Source: Methanolobus sediminis | GTDB lineage: Archaea > Halobacteriota > Methanosarcinia > Methanosarcinales > Methanosarcinaceae | Direction of reading: 5' to 3' | DNA: 64,000 bases | NCBI RefSeq assembly: GCF_031312595.1 | Contig: NZ_CP133592.1 | Coordinates: 682,001-746,000, forward strand | Shown here: piece by piece, positions 45,318-55,607 of the stretch | Position numbering within the stretch: the stretch's first letter is position 1 | Layout of the letters: the number at the start of each line of letters is the position of its first letter | Notes under the pieces: generated by a model | What the model was told of the DNA's origin: nothing | What the model saw: only the letters and a program-made list of their open reading frames with translations | Databases searched by the model: none | Made by a program: the position numbers and the translations under genes

Positions 45318-48029
45318 ATGTACCTCAATTACTTTGCTTTACCTCTGATAGTGCTGGTAGTAATCCTCAGTACATTATTATTTCATGTAAGAAAACATAA
45401 GGAAGCAACTGGAACGACCTGCTTCTCATTAATGGTATTAGCAACAATAATCTATTCTGTATTTTATGCTCTGGAGATATCAGCAAACAGTTTTGATACT
45501 GCATTGTTTTTCTATAAACTTGAATACCTAGGAATTCCTTTTGTACCAGCGTTTTTGCTGGCATTTTCTATAAAATACACCGGGAAAAAACACTGGTTAT
45601 CAGCACCCATAATAGTTTCCACATTTTCCATACCCTTGATAACAATGATTCTTGTGTTCACAACTGATCAGCATGCTCTTTACAACAAAAACCTGATGAT
45701 GAGCACAAATACAATATTTCCCGCCCTGACCTTTGAACCAGGGATTTGGTATGCTGTCCAGCAGTTCTATAATGTCCTCTGTATTATGTTCAGTATATTA
45801 TTAATGCTGAAAATGTGGCTGGAAATAATCCCTGCTCTCAGGAAACAGGTAACAGTGGTAATGGTAGGTGTCATGATTCCATTCATGGTACTGCTTCTTT
45901 ATATTGCAGGAATATTTCCTCATGGTCTTGACCCTATTCCATATTCTCTTGCAGTCTGCGGATTGATAATATATGTAGGACTTACACGTTATAAACTTCT
46001 TGACATTGCACCGATGGCACGCAGTGAGCTTTTTGATAAAATACCTGATGGTGTTATTGTTCTTGACCAGATGCAGAGAATCGTAGACTGTAACGGATCA
46101 GCATCAGAATTCCTGGGAGTATCTTCAAACAATGCAGGAAAATATATTGCAGATTTCATGGAATGCTGGCCAGAACTTGAATTTACCAGGAAGAGTGCTT
46201 CCGAAAAAAGCAGTATAGAAGTTATGAGAGATAATAATGGAAAAGAAATCTGGCTGAAGATAGATTTCCTTCCAATGTTAAGTGAAGAAAATGTCATAGC
46301 TGGACAAATGATAATCCTGAGGGATATTACAGAAAATAAAAAAGCAGAGGAAATTCTACTTCAAACAAACAGAGAACTTGAAGAAGCTACTACGAGAGCA
46401 CAATTTTTGACTTCACAGGCTGAAACCGCTAATCGTGCAAAAAGTGAATTCCTTGCGAATATGAGCCACGAGATACGTACGCCACTCAATGGTATTATCG
46501 GTTTTTCAGATATACTCATGCAAACTGACCTTAGTGATACCCAGAAACACTATATGCAAACAGTATACACCTCAGCTAATTCCCTTCTTGATATCATCAA
46601 TGACGTGCTGGACTTTTCAAAGATAGAAGCAGGGAAACTGGAACTTAATCCTGAAAGAACGGAAATTGCGGAACTACTTGGACTTATCACGGACATCGTG
46701 AAATATAGGGTACAGGAAAAAGGACTTGATCTGAAGCTCACAGTCCCTGAAGACCTACCACATCATGTTATCGTTGATCATTTGAGATTGCGTCAGATAC
46801 TTGTGAACCTTCTTATCAATGCCATTAAATTCACAGAATACGGGGAAATTGAACTTAAAGTTGAGACTAAGCCTGTTATAGATAACGAAAATGAGAAAGA
46901 GTTCATCTTTTCTGTGCGAGATACCGGAATAGGTATTGGTGAAGAAAACAGGGAACGGATATTTGACTCTTTTTCACAGGCAGATGGTTCCATCACACGT
47001 AAATACGGAGGAACCGGACTGGGACTTACAATATCCAACAGCTTACTGGAAATAATGGGATCAAAACTGGAACTTGAAAGCATACTAGGAAAAGGAAGTA
47101 CCTTTTATTTCAAGGTCAAACTGGCTGTTGAACATGCTGAGAAAAAAACAGATATGAATGAGAGTTCTCAAAATATTGACAGGTCATGTGACAGAGACAA
47201 GAAATACACCATACTTGTTGTAGAAGATAATGATACAAATATGGAACTTGCATGCATTATTATTTCAGGATTCCTGCCGGAAGCCGATATACTCAAAGCT
47301 GAGAACGGAACAGAAGCTGTCAGATTATTCCTGAATAGGAAGAAAAAAGGGCAAAAAGAAATAGATCTTATTTTTATGGATATACAGATGCCTGATATGA
47401 ATGGCCACGATGCTTCTGTAATGATCAGGGATATTGAAAAAGAGATCGATGGACATGTCCCTATTGTTGCATTGACAGCCAGTGCATTTAATAGGGAAAG
47501 AGAGTTGTGTTTCCAGTCAGGTATGGATGACTATATCACAAAACCTGTGGTTTCAGATGTGATACAAAGTATCCTCAACAAATGGCTTTACAGTGAAAAC
47601 ACTGGCAATACCGTGGAAATCAATAATATCACTGATAGTATGAACGATTCTGCTTCTGAAAACGAAACCCAGAACATCCACTTTGACAAAGTTAGACTTA
47701 TGAGCAATATTGCAGGTGATGATGAGACATACAAAAAACTCAGTACCATGGCACTAAGGTCAGTTACTTCTAATCTTGAAGAGATGATTCACAAGTACAC
47801 TTCCCAGGATTTCCATGGAGTAAAGGAAACTGCACATAGGATGAAAGGTGTTTCACTTAATATGGGATTCAATATTCTTGCCACAATGGCAAAGGAACTG
47901 GAAGATTCTGTAGAGAACAGTGTTGAGAGCATTCCTGAAATGCTGGATATTATTGAGAACGAGATTGAATTGATAGATTTTGAAATAAAAAAGCATATCA
48001 AAGTATCTGAATGTGATACAATGATATGA
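45318..48029 (+). CDS. Hybrid sensor histidine kinase with 7TM, PAS, REC and HPt domains
   Basis: 903 residues. The N-terminal seven-helix module (His-kinase 7TM type, residues ~1-225) is followed by a PAS domain (~235-345, [16 protein letters not shown]) and a coiled linker. HisKA has [17 protein letters not shown], and HATPase has [22 protein letters not shown] and [14 protein letters not shown] receiver domain carries LVVEDNDTN and the phospho-acceptor in [11 protein letters not shown], then a C-terminal HPt domain has [12 protein letters not shown]. All modules for a phosphorelay sit in one chain. This architecture is bacterial in style. The source signal and output are unknown. Confidence 0.93.
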   Translation: MYLNYFALPLIVLVVILSTLLFHVRKHKEATGTTCFSLMVLATIIYSVFYALEISANSFDTALFFYKLEYLGIPFVPAFLLAFSIKYTGKKHWLSAPIIVSTFSIPLITMILVFTTDQHALYNKNLMMSTNTIFPALTFEPGIWYAVQQFYNVLCIMFSILLMLKMWLEIIPALRKQVTVVMVGVMIPFMVLLLYIAGIFPHGLDPIPYSLAVCGLIIYVGLTRYKLLDIAPMARSELFDKIPDGVIVLDQMQRIVDCNGSASEFLGVSSNNAGKYIADFMECWPELEFTRKSASEKSSIEVMRDNNGKEIWLKIDFLPMLSEENVIAGQMIILRDITENKKAEEILLQTNRELEEATTRAQFLTSQAETANRAKSEFLANMSHEIRTPLNGIIGFSDILMQTDLSDTQKHYMQTVYTSANSLLDIINDVLDFSKIEAGKLELNPERTEIAELLGLITDIVKYRVQEKGLDLKLTVPEDLPHHVIVDHLRLRQILVNLLINAIKFTEYGEIELKVETKPVIDNENEKEFIFSVRDTGIGIGEENRERIFDSFSQADGSITRKYGGTGLGLTISNSLLEIMGSKLELESILGKGSTFYFKVKLAVEHAEKKTDMNESSQNIDRSCDRDKKYTILVVEDNDTNMELACIIISGFLPEADILKAENGTEAVRLFLNRKKKGQKEIDLIFMDIQMPDMNGHDASVMIRDIEKEIDGHVPIVALTASAFNRERELCFQSGMDDYITKPVVSDVIQSILNKWLYSENTGNTVEINNITDSMNDSASENETQNIHFDKVRLMSNIAGDDETYKKLSTMALRSVTSNLEEMIHKYTSQDFHGVKETAHRMKGVSLNMGFNILATMAKELEDSVENSVESIPEMLDIIENEIELIDFEIKKHIKVSECDTMI

Positions 48030-48045
48030 AAAAGAGAAAAAGAGA

Positions 48046-49380
48046 TTACCTCTTCAATTTTGCAACAACTGCTTCAACCTGTTCCACGGCAGTACCGATG
48101 TACCTGTCAGGGTCTACAAGGTTGATGATGTCTTCTTCACTCAGGTAATTTGCAACTTCGGAGTTTGCCAGAAGTACATCCTTAAAGTGTTTTCCGCTTT
48201 CATGGGATTCCATTGCACTGGAACGCACAAGCTCGTGAGCTTCCTGACGACCTACACCGCGCATTGCAAGCTCGATCATTACTGCTTCTCCCATGTTAAG
48301 ACCCTTAAGAAGGTCAAGGTTACGGCGGATGTTTTCAGGATAGAACCTGAGGTTCTCGATTACACCGATTGCAAGTTTAATAATGTGATCTGTCAGCACA
48401 CATGCTTCAGGGAAAACAACTCTTTCACATGAGGAATTGGTAAGGTCCCTTTCATCCCAGAGTGTGTTATTCTGGAGTTCAGGCTCGATCATTGCACGCA
48501 CAATTCTTGCAAGGCCACATATCTGCTCTGACTTGATAGGATTTCGCTTGTGTGGCATTGTTGATGAGCCGACCTGCTTTTTCCTGAAACTTTCCTCAAC
48601 TTCTGCAATCTCACTTCTCTGGAGAGAGCGGATCTCAACAGCTATTTTGTCAAGGGTTGTTACGGTGTTTGCCATCCACATGACAAATTCTGCATGGCGG
48701 TCTCTCTGGATGATCTGGTTTGAAACGTCAACTGAGCCGATCTCAAGATACTTCATGACTCTTTTCTGAATCTCAATTCCATCCTTACCAAACGCTGCCT
48801 GGGTACCTACAGCGCCGGTCATCTGGCCGACTATAAGACGTGGTTTGAGCTGTTCAAGACGCTCAATGTGTCTTGCAACCTCGGATGCCCATATAGCAAA
48901 TCTAAGTCCGTATGTTGTTGGAACACCGATCTGGCCGTGTGTCCTTCCGGCACATACAAGGTTCTTATTGTTTTCGGCCTGGGTAAGAAGTACATCCAGG
49001 AGCTTGCGAATCTTACCATCCAGTATAGCTACAGCTTCCTTTAACTGGAGACCTGTTGCAGTGTCAAGCATGTCATTGGAAGTTGCACCGAAGTGAACCC
49101 ACTTGTCAGCGTTCTCTTCACACTTCTCGGAGATGGCAAGTACAACAGCCATCATATCGTGGTGGATCTCGTCCTCGATCTCTTTTACCCTTTCAAGTTC
49201 TACTGAACCAATGCTGCTTTCTATAATATCTGCAGCTTCCTTGGGGATTAATCCGATGTCTGCTTCAGCCCTGGCAAGAGCAGCCTCAGCTTTCATAATT
49301 TTTTCCAGGCGTTTTGCCTCGCTCCAGACGAATTTCATCTCATCTGTGCCGTAACGGTATTCTATAGGATGAATTGCCAT
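48046..49380 (-). CDS. purB: Adenylosuccinate lyase
   Basis: 444 residues, full length. The fumarase/aspartase superfamily signature SSTMPHKRNPIKSE is near residue 270; the N-terminus MAIHPIEYRYGTDEMKFVWS and GRTHGQIGVPTTYG fit PurB. It removes fumarate from SAICAR and from adenylosuccinate, in two steps of purine synthesis. Its stop converges on the hybrid kinase stop. Other purine genes are absent here except purD at the right edge. Confidence 0.96.
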   Translation of the reverse strand: MAIHPIEYRYGTDEMKFVWSEAKRLEKIMKAEAALARAEADIGLIPKEAADIIESSIGSVELERVKEIEDEIHHDMMAVVLAISEKCEENADKWVHFGATSNDMLDTATGLQLKEAVAILDGKIRKLLDVLLTQAENNKNLVCAGRTHGQIGVPTTYGLRFAIWASEVARHIERLEQLKPRLIVGQMTGAVGTQAAFGKDGIEIQKRVMKYLEIGSVDVSNQIIQRDRHAEFVMWMANTVTTLDKIAVEIRSLQRSEIAEVEESFRKKQVGSSTMPHKRNPIKSEQICGLARIVRAMIEPELQNNTLWDERDLTNSSCERVVFPEACVLTDHIIKLAIGVIENLRFYPENIRRNLDLLKGLNMGEAVMIELAMRGVGRQEAHELVRSSAMESHESGKHFKDVLLANSEVANYLSEEDIINLVDPDRYIGTAVEQVEAVVAKLKR

Positions 49381-49544
49381 TTATTAAATCTCCATGAAAT
49401 TGATGTCTAAACATATCTATATACAGACATATTATAGATATCATCTAAATTAACGGTATACCTCTGGTATAGTTAATCTACCAATAAATAGGCTTTGTTG
49501 CATTAAAAAAGAAATAAAGGGTAATACCATCAGCGCCAGTCGTT

Positions 49545-50249
49545 TTATTCATCCACGACATCTGCTGTCCTTGGGAAATCACCCTGGAAATTGAGATTTC
49601 CTTCGGATATCTCAAGAGTATCGATCCTGAGGTCAGGCATCTTTGCCAGGTGTGAATTTATCAGGCTCTCAAGTTCCTGTCCTCCCTGTTCGATACTTCC
49701 TTCAGGGAGTGGAAGAAGCCCGACTTTAGCACTATCGATATCAATGCTTATAGTGTTGTCACTTCCCTTGGATATGCTTCCTTCTGCATATACCGGACCC
49801 TTGAAATTATAACCATATTCTTTCAGGTCAAGATAGGCTGACATTTCAGCCTGATTATTATCTCCCAGTTTTACCTGTATGTCCCTGAGCGGACCTTCGT
49901 TGTTCGTTGCCTGTAAATATGAACTCAGGTCGGAACTTGTAAGACTCACATCCATCGGAGCAGTATCAGAATAGACAATATTACTTGTCAGTTGATATTG
50001 AGATACGGGATCTTTCAGGGTTACACCTTGCTCTTCAACAAGATTGTCAAAGAGCAACGGGTCAGTTTCAACACCCAGATCCACAGCTTCATCTGTACCA
50101 AGTACCTCTGTCAAAACCGGAATATATACCATTCCGGAAGCTGCTACAATTGTAAGAACACCTATAATAACAACAGAAACAGCTGCAATAATAATATTTA
50201 GATTACCATTTGCATCATTTTTTTTCAGGATAGTCACTTCATTGATCAC
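49545..50249 (-). CDS. Membrane-anchored extracytoplasmic protein of unknown function
   Basis: About 234 residues from GTG at 50249, with GGAGGTG five bases upstream (the longer frame to 50267 includes that SD as codons). A short cytoplasmic N-terminus is followed by one hydrophobic helix (residues ~18-42) and an acidic beta-rich external domain (PVSQYQLTSNIVYSDTAPM, MSAYLDLKEYGYNFKGPVYA). It resembles LEA/WHy-like or DUF proteins of methanogens but no family is certain. Divergent from the amt operon. Confidence 0.7.
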   Translation of the reverse strand: MINEVTILKKNDANGNLNIIIAAVSVVIIGVLTIVAASGMVYIPVLTEVLGTDEAVDLGVETDPLLFDNLVEEQGVTLKDPVSQYQLTSNIVYSDTAPMDVSLTSSDLSSYLQATNNEGPLRDIQVKLGDNNQAEMSAYLDLKEYGYNFKGPVYAEGSISKGSDNTISIDIDSAKVGLLPLPEGSIEQGGQELESLINSHLAKMPDLRIDTLEISEGNLNFQGDFPRTADVVDE

Positions 50250-50376
50250 ATAACCACCTCCAGCCACTAAATAAAATGGAAAGCAGGTGCTTAATAAGCT
50301 TTTTGTAATTGATTAGAAATTCAAATTAAACTCTAAGATAATTATATATTTTATTGATTTTTCAAAAATGTACGGA

Positions 50377-50428
50377 GCAATACCGATGAATTTAAATATA
50401 TGCATATAGGAAGTGGGAATGGTATTGC
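50377..50428 (+). promoter_or_regulatory. Inverted repeat around the amt promoter
   Basis: GCAATACC (50377-50384) and GGTATTGC (50421-50428) are perfect inverted copies flanking the TATA tract TTTAAATATATGC near 50391-50403. They could be half-sites for a nitrogen regulator such as NrpR, whose usual sites (GGAA/GGTA-N6-palindromes) they only partly resemble. Confidence 0.4.
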
Positions 50429-50466
50429 AGATATCCGATTTACATTATTTAAACATAGGTGGAACT

Positions 50467-50511
50467 ATGGAAGAGATTATAGAATACATTCTCGACAGGC
50501 AGGTGATTTAA
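50467..50511 (+). CDS. 14-residue leader ORF coupled to amt
   Basis: ATG at 50467 has GGTGG upstream. It encodes MEEIIEYILDRQVI, and the TAA at 50509-50511 is immediately followed by the GTG start of amt. The SD of amt (GGTGAT) lies inside the last codons. This arrangement suggests translational coupling or a leader peptide controlling amt. It could still be coincidental. Confidence 0.45.
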   Translation: MEEIIEYILDRQVI

Positions 50512-51708
50512 GTGGCAATCGATGCAGGAGACACAGCCTTTATAATCATCTGTACCGCTATGGTAATGCTCATGACCCCAGGGGTCGGGCTCTTTTACGG
50601 CGGAATGGTACGTAGTAAAAACATTATTTCCATGATAGCAATGTGTTTCATTTCATTTGCTATCGTAAGTATCCAATGGGTTACAGTAGGATACACGCTT
50701 TCCTTCGGCTCTGATATTTCAGGATTTATCGGAGGACTTGATCACCTCTGCCTTGCAGGCGTAGGTCTTGACGGAAACGGCATCCCTGACATGCTGTTCA
50801 TGGTATTCCAGCTTGTTTTCGCAGGTGTCACACTGGCAATTCTTACATCAGGTGTAGCAGAACGTGTCAAATTAAGTTCATTTATGGTACTTGGTGTCCT
50901 CTGGACGACCATTGTCTACGATCCACTTGCTCACTGGGCATGGGGTGGTGGCTGGGCAGGAGAACTCGGAGCTCTTGACTTTGCCGGTGGTACTGTTGTA
51001 CATATCAGTTCCGGATTCGGTGCACTTGCACTTGCACTTGTGATTGGCAACCGTGTCGGCTTTGGCAAATACAGCATGGAAGCAGAGAACATCACAACTA
51101 CTCTTCTTGGCGGAGCAATGCTCTGGTTCGGTTGGTTTGCATTTAATGCAGGAAGCGCACTTGCAGCAGATGGAATTGCAGTTAATGCACTTGTAGTTAC
51201 AAACGTATCCGCGGCAGCAGGAGCAATTACCTGGATGCTTGCAGCATGGATAAAGGGTAAGCCAAGTTCACTGGGTCTTATCAGTGGCGCTGTTGCAGGT
51301 CTTGTAGCCATCACACCAGCTTCAGGTTTTGTCGGACCAATGTCAGCTATTATAATTGGTGGTTCAGCCGGACTTCTCTGTTACGGAGCACTTCTTTTCC
51401 GTGTGCGTAAGGGACTTGATGAAAGTCTTGATGCATGGGCAGTTCACGGAATGGGAGGATTCTGGGGTGCAATTGCAACAGGAATATTTGCAAGCGCAGC
51501 AGTTGGTGGAACAGACGGACTTATCTACGGAAACACACACCAGTTCCTTGTACAGCTTTTCGACGCATCAGTAGCAGTGATCTACGCATTTGTAATGACA
51601 TACATACTTGCCATTATTATCGATAAGACATTGGGACTGCGTGTAACCGAAGAAGAAGAATATGTTGGACTTGATATATCCCAGCATGGAGAATCTACAA
51701 CAGCCTGA
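50512..51708 (+). CDS. amt: Ammonium transporter
   Basis: 398 residues with about eleven membrane helices. The Amt signature region [16 protein letters not shown] is present. The twin pore histidines fall in [12 protein letters not shown] and [12 protein letters not shown], and the phenylalanine/tryptophan gate region precedes them. It conducts ammonium into the cell. GTG start at 50512 with SD GGTGAT eight bases upstream. glnK follows ten bases after the stop, so PII control of the channel is expected. Order is amt-glnK. Confidence 0.96.
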   Translation: MAIDAGDTAFIIICTAMVMLMTPGVGLFYGGMVRSKNIISMIAMCFISFAIVSIQWVTVGYTLSFGSDISGFIGGLDHLCLAGVGLDGNGIPDMLFMVFQLVFAGVTLAILTSGVAERVKLSSFMVLGVLWTTIVYDPLAHWAWGGGWAGELGALDFAGGTVVHISSGFGALALALVIGNRVGFGKYSMEAENITTTLLGGAMLWFGWFAFNAGSALAADGIAVNALVVTNVSAAAGAITWMLAAWIKGKPSSLGLISGAVAGLVAITPASGFVGPMSAIIIGGSAGLLCYGALLFRVRKGLDESLDAWAVHGMGGFWGAIATGIFASAAVGGTDGLIYGNTHQFLVQLFDASVAVIYAFVMTYILAIIIDKTLGLRVTEEEEYVGLDISQHGESTTA

Positions 51709-51718
51709 GGTGGTATGA

Positions 51719-52052
<334 letters not shown>

Positions 52053-52054
<2 letters not shown>

Positions 52055-52086
52055 TATGAGGAATTCCCTCATATCCTCTTATTTTT
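52053..52086 (+). terminator. Intrinsic terminator of the amt-glnK operon
   Basis: GATATGAGG pairs with CCTCATATC (52053-52075), followed by CTCTTATTTTTT. Confidence 0.8.
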
Positions 52087-52218
52087 TGCTTGTTTTATTG
52101 ACTGTTTTTCTTCATTAGCTATCAATATATAGATTTCATGAACACTATATTTTATGTAGATTAATTATATATTAGCTCATTTCAATGGAAAAGCATCGAG
52201 ACGTACGAAGGTGGAATT

Positions 52219-53100
52219 ATAGCTAATTTAGCAGACCTGCACACCCATACATGCTATTCAGATGGTGATCTTGACCCGGAAGAGCTGGTAAGACTGGCAA
52301 AGAACAAAGGAATAAAGATCCTGAGTATTACAGACCATGACACCGTTGACGGGCTGAGTGAAGCCAGGTGGGAGTGCGAAAAGCAAAACATAACCCTTAT
52401 ACCGGGTATCGAATTCACTACGGAAACAGAGTATTCAGGCATAGAAGTACACATATTAGGATACAATTTCGACCCTGATGACAATGAACTTCTCAGAATG
52501 ACAGATCATGCAAAGCAGAATGCAAAGGATTATTGCAGAAAAGTATGTTCTGCGCTGGAATCACATGACATGGAAATAGATTATTCTATTCTTGACAGTG
52601 TAAAAGGAATAATCACAAAACATGACATTACATTATCCATACTTAATAAAGAAATGAACAATTACGATTTCCACAATATGTGGTTGTCAGAGAATTCACC
52701 CCTTGATGTTGCCATAGAGAAATTCCCTGCAAAAAAAGCAATAAGATCTATCCACAGAGCAGGTGGAAAAGCCGTATGTGCCCACATACTCAGGACGCTG
52801 GAACAAAGTAACAGCATGCCACTACTCCCTTATATGTCAGAATCACTTATCAGATGCGGACTTGACGGCTTTGAAGTATTCTACGCAAACAGCAACAAGC
52901 AGCAGGTACTTACAATGTATGAATTATGCTCTGCTCAAGGACTGGTAATGACAGGTGGATCAGATTTCCATGGAATTAACAGAACAGGACGCTGCCAGTT
53001 AGGTGAATATAATAGTTATACAGCAGAATTATTCAGTGATATTTCATGTATTCTTTGTAACAACTACAATGTCTACAATATCGAAAAGGCCATCGCATGA
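52219..53100 (+). CDS. PHP-domain phosphoesterase; no canonical start
   Basis: About 293 residues. The PHP domain begins ADLHTHTCYSDGDLDPEEL and continues with SITDHDTVDG, IPGIEFTT and EVHILGYN. Further histidines in IHRAGGKAVCAH and GGSDFHG complete a three-metal site. It resembles archaeal 3',5'-nucleotide/oligonucleotide PHP phosphoesterases. The first in-frame ATG (52498) would delete half the active site. Upstream to the in-frame TAA at 52162 there is no ATG/GTG/TTG. SD AAGGTGG at 52208-52214 is followed by ATT (52216) and ATA (52219); the latter has normal spacing. Confidence 0.72.
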   Translation: MANLADLHTHTCYSDGDLDPEELVRLAKNKGIKILSITDHDTVDGLSEARWECEKQNITLIPGIEFTTETEYSGIEVHILGYNFDPDDNELLRMTDHAKQNAKDYCRKVCSALESHDMEIDYSILDSVKGIITKHDITLSILNKEMNNYDFHNMWLSENSPLDVAIEKFPAKKAIRSIHRAGGKAVCAHILRTLEQSNSMPLLPYMSESLIRCGLDGFEVFYANSNKQQVLTMYELCSAQGLVMTGGSDFHGINRTGRCQLGEYNSYTAELFSDISCILCNNYNVYNIEKAIA

Positions 53101-53124
53101 GTATTACTTAAGAATTAATAGGTT

Positions 53125-53577
53125 TTATTTTGAAACCCAGTCTACCGGGACAACTATTTCGCTGCCTTTCCTGGCTTTACCATAAAGTGGGATCTCAAAA
53201 TTCGCATCCTCAAGAAGAGAAACTGAAAGACCACAACTGTTACCCCGGGGAACGCATTGGAGCACAGTTGCTTTTGTTCTATGATCCTGAGTTTCATTAC
53301 CCCATGAAGGAACACGGATTACAACAGTATCTCCTATGTTGGAAGGTACTCTATCTTCAAAAGGAGCTATTTTTTTGTAATCAAATGCAAAACCGGTTCC
53401 TTTGAGATTATTCTCAACATCCCTTTCATCCAGGTCAAGAGCTTCTGCTATCCGGACATTTGAATATCCTTCTTCATGAAGAAATGCTGTTGAACCTTTT
53501 TTCAGATAATCAAGATCTGAGTAACGAAGGGGACGTGTTTTGCATAACTGCCTCATATGCTCGATATCTTCCTGCAT
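53125..53577 (-). CDS. Conserved hypothetical methanogen-type protein
   Basis: 150 residues. The first third looks like a helix-turn-helix (YSNVRIAEALDLDERDVENN at ~37-57). The C-terminal part is beta-rich (IGDTVVIRVPSWGNETQDH, ATVLQCVPRGNSCGLSV, IPLYGKARKGSEIVVPVDWV). No enzyme motif. It could be a small DNA/RNA-binding protein with a ribbon domain. The stop lies 24 bases from the converging PHP stop. Confidence 0.6.
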   Translation of the reverse strand: MQEDIEHMRQLCKTRPLRYSDLDYLKKGSTAFLHEEGYSNVRIAEALDLDERDVENNLKGTGFAFDYKKIAPFEDRVPSNIGDTVVIRVPSWGNETQDHRTKATVLQCVPRGNSCGLSVSLLEDANFEIPLYGKARKGSEIVVPVDWVSK

Positions 53578-53603
53578 AATACAACCTACTACCAGCCTTA
53601 ATG

Positions 53604-54311
53604 TTAAGTGTTTTCTATCATTTCCTCAAACCAGTCAAGTATTGAGAACATCAGATTTGCTGAAGCCTCCAGCAAATCATCACGACCTCTTATTTCGTCC
53701 CCAGATGATACATACTTCCCTTTTTCGGCAAGGTCTGAGCTGCAATTCTCAAGCAGATTTTCCACACAACTTTCATCAACTTCCAGATGAAACTGTAAGG
53801 CCAGCACATTGTTTCCATAAATAAAACCCTGCTCATGACAGGCATCACTCTCAAAAAGCCGTCTGCATTCCGAGGGAAGTGTAAATGTATCGCCATGCCA
53901 CTGGAAAACAGTAAGGTCATTTTGTACATTGAAAAGCCGGTCATTCTTGTCAAATTCAACAAGACTTCTTACTTTGTGCCAGCCGATTTCCCGATATTGA
54001 CTGCGGCTTACCTGGCCACCCAGTAACTCTGAAAGCATCTGGGCACCGAAACATATCCCATAAACTGCCTTCCTACAAGAGAGCACAGAACTTACAAACT
54101 CCTTTTCCTGCCTCAGCCATGGGTATTCATCTTCCTGATAGACGCTCATGAGCCCACCCATAATGATAAGAAGATCAATATTATTGGGGTCAGGATATAT
54201 TTGGTTTTCAGAAGGCATTATGACTGAAATAGAATGCTCTTTTTCACATGCCCAGTCCCTGATATTTCCCAGGGTCTCAAAATCCAGATGAACAAGACAA
54301 TAGATATTCAT
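53604..54311 (-). CDS. Class-I glutamine amidotransferase-like protein
   Basis: About 235 residues from ATG 54311 (MNIYCLVHLDFETLG...); the longer frame to 54359 adds an unlikely start. The nucleophile motif YGICFGAQMLSELLGG is near residue 85, and LQFHLEVDE supplies the catalytic His and Glu. The IMGGLMSVYQEDEYPWL loop is typical of GMP-synthase-like amidotransferases acting alone. The acceptor partner is not apparent. Monocistronic on the minus strand, following the hypothetical gene by 27 bases. Confidence 0.87.
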   Translation of the reverse strand: MNIYCLVHLDFETLGNIRDWACEKEHSISVIMPSENQIYPDPNNIDLLIIMGGLMSVYQEDEYPWLRQEKEFVSSVLSCRKAVYGICFGAQMLSELLGGQVSRSQYREIGWHKVRSLVEFDKNDRLFNVQNDLTVFQWHGDTFTLPSECRRLFESDACHEQGFIYGNNVLALQFHLEVDESCVENLLENCSSDLAEKGKYVSSGDEIRGRDDLLEASANLMFSILDWFEEMIENT

Positions 54312-54546
54312 GATGACTCTATCCCGAATGGAACTTACGGGTTTAAAACTTTTTGGCAAAGAAAGTTATGTATTAATAAAATGCATCTGTAACAAAATTT
54401 GCTGATGCAGCAAGAGAACTAAACAAACTTTCAGACACCATCTAGATAAAAACGAAAAATTATGATTCAAATACAAATTTGAAGGGAGAGAATAAACCCT
54501 TCATCTTTATTTGTTCCTATGAACAAATCTTTGTCTATTTCTGTAA

Positions 54547-54987
54547 TTAATGCTCGTCATCCATATCAAGTTGGCATTTGAAATCCTTTTTTGAATTCAC
54601 AACAAGATAGTATGTTACTGCAAGGGCAATAATGAGAACTCCCATTCCTACTAGAAATAGAGGATCAGTATTTTTCAGATCAACTATCAATATTTTCCTG
54701 ACTATTGCAGTAATACCTACGAGAATTATGACATCAACATTCATGGATGATTCAATGATAATCATCTTTACCGTTTCAAGTAACTCTATTCCTATAATTA
54801 CCAGGAAAAAGAGAGCAAATATATCCAGAATCTGATCCACACCTATTAGTAGATAAGGAGGAGTTAAAAAGTCAGTAACAAGTATCCAGGTAATCTCCAT
54901 CATGGCACTTAAGATGACAAGAACCATCATAACCATTATTATTTTTATTATGAATGTCTGGAATCTGTTTATGTATTTGATAAGCAA
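54547..54987 (-). CDS. PsiE-like membrane protein
   Basis: 146 residues with four hydrophobic helices. The PsiE-type pattern is visible: QILDIFALFFLVIIGIELLETVKMI and DVIILVGITAIVRKILIVDL. PsiE family members are phosphate-starvation-inducible in E. coli; the biochemical role is unknown. TTG start at 54987 with SD GGAGGG upstream. A His/Asp-rich C-terminal tail (DMDDEH) is present. Confidence 0.8.
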   Translation of the reverse strand: MLIKYINRFQTFIIKIIMVMMVLVILSAMMEITWILVTDFLTPPYLLIGVDQILDIFALFFLVIIGIELLETVKMIIIESSMNVDVIILVGITAIVRKILIVDLKNTDPLFLVGMGVLIIALAVTYYLVVNSKKDFKCQLDMDDEH

Positions 54988-55189
54988 AAAATACCCTCCA
55001 TGCCTTATTCCGTATATATTGCGCTACCGATAAGGAATATTATAACTAAGTTGGCTATTCCAGCATAAAGTAGTTTCTATGTTTCAAAACATAATTTAGT
55101 AAATAGTATACAGGAAAAAGATATATCTAGTAGATTCACATATCGAGGTGCATAGGCAACAAATAGTACTATTTATGAGAGGAATTCAA

Positions 55190-55591
55190 GTGAAGATTAC
55201 CAGGTATCATGTTTTTATTGGTTTAATGATGCTGCTTTTCCTGATTGGACTTTTTTCTCCCCAGGAAAATAATTATCCTGGACAGGAAGGGAATGATAAT
55301 TTCACAGATGACTTCATTAATAATAGTCAGCCTGCAGATGAAAGTCCACTTATGTCCACGCCTGATAATGTCCTGAGTGATGAGAAGGACTGGTGGAAAC
55401 ACGATGGACACAGCACTGTGTCCGGAAGCAATCTCGCAGTAGCAGGCAGCAGTGACGAATCCTCTGAAAATAATGGTAATGAAAAGAACAATAATGGCAA
55501 CAATGATAGCGAGGAAATCCCTGAATTTCCAAACCTTGTAATTCCATTCATTGCAGCAATCGGAATCGCTATGTTCTTCCGCAGGAAGTAA
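55190..55591 (+). CDS. Secreted PEF-CTERM sorted protein
   Basis: About 133 residues. GTG at 55190 behind GAGG gives MKITRYHVFIGLMMLLFLIG as signal peptide; ATG at 55175 is an alternative. A low-complexity Ser/Asn/Glu/Asp region follows. The C-terminus IPEFPNLVIPFIAAIGIAMFF plus RRK is a PEF-CTERM sorting signal, implying archaeosortase processing and surface attachment. There is no folded domain. Converges on the EamA gene. Confidence 0.75.
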   Translation: MKITRYHVFIGLMMLLFLIGLFSPQENNYPGQEGNDNFTDDFINNSQPADESPLMSTPDNVLSDEKDWWKHDGHSTVSGSNLAVAGSSDESSENNGNEKNNNGNNDSEEIPEFPNLVIPFIAAIGIAMFFRRK

Positions 55592-55607
55592 TTTTACAAT
55601 TACAAGA

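Noticed and set aside
49491-49505. GGCTTTGTTGCATTA, resembling terminal repeats of some insertion sequences
   Set aside because: There is no matching inverted partner, target duplication or transposase frame nearby; a chance match is likely.
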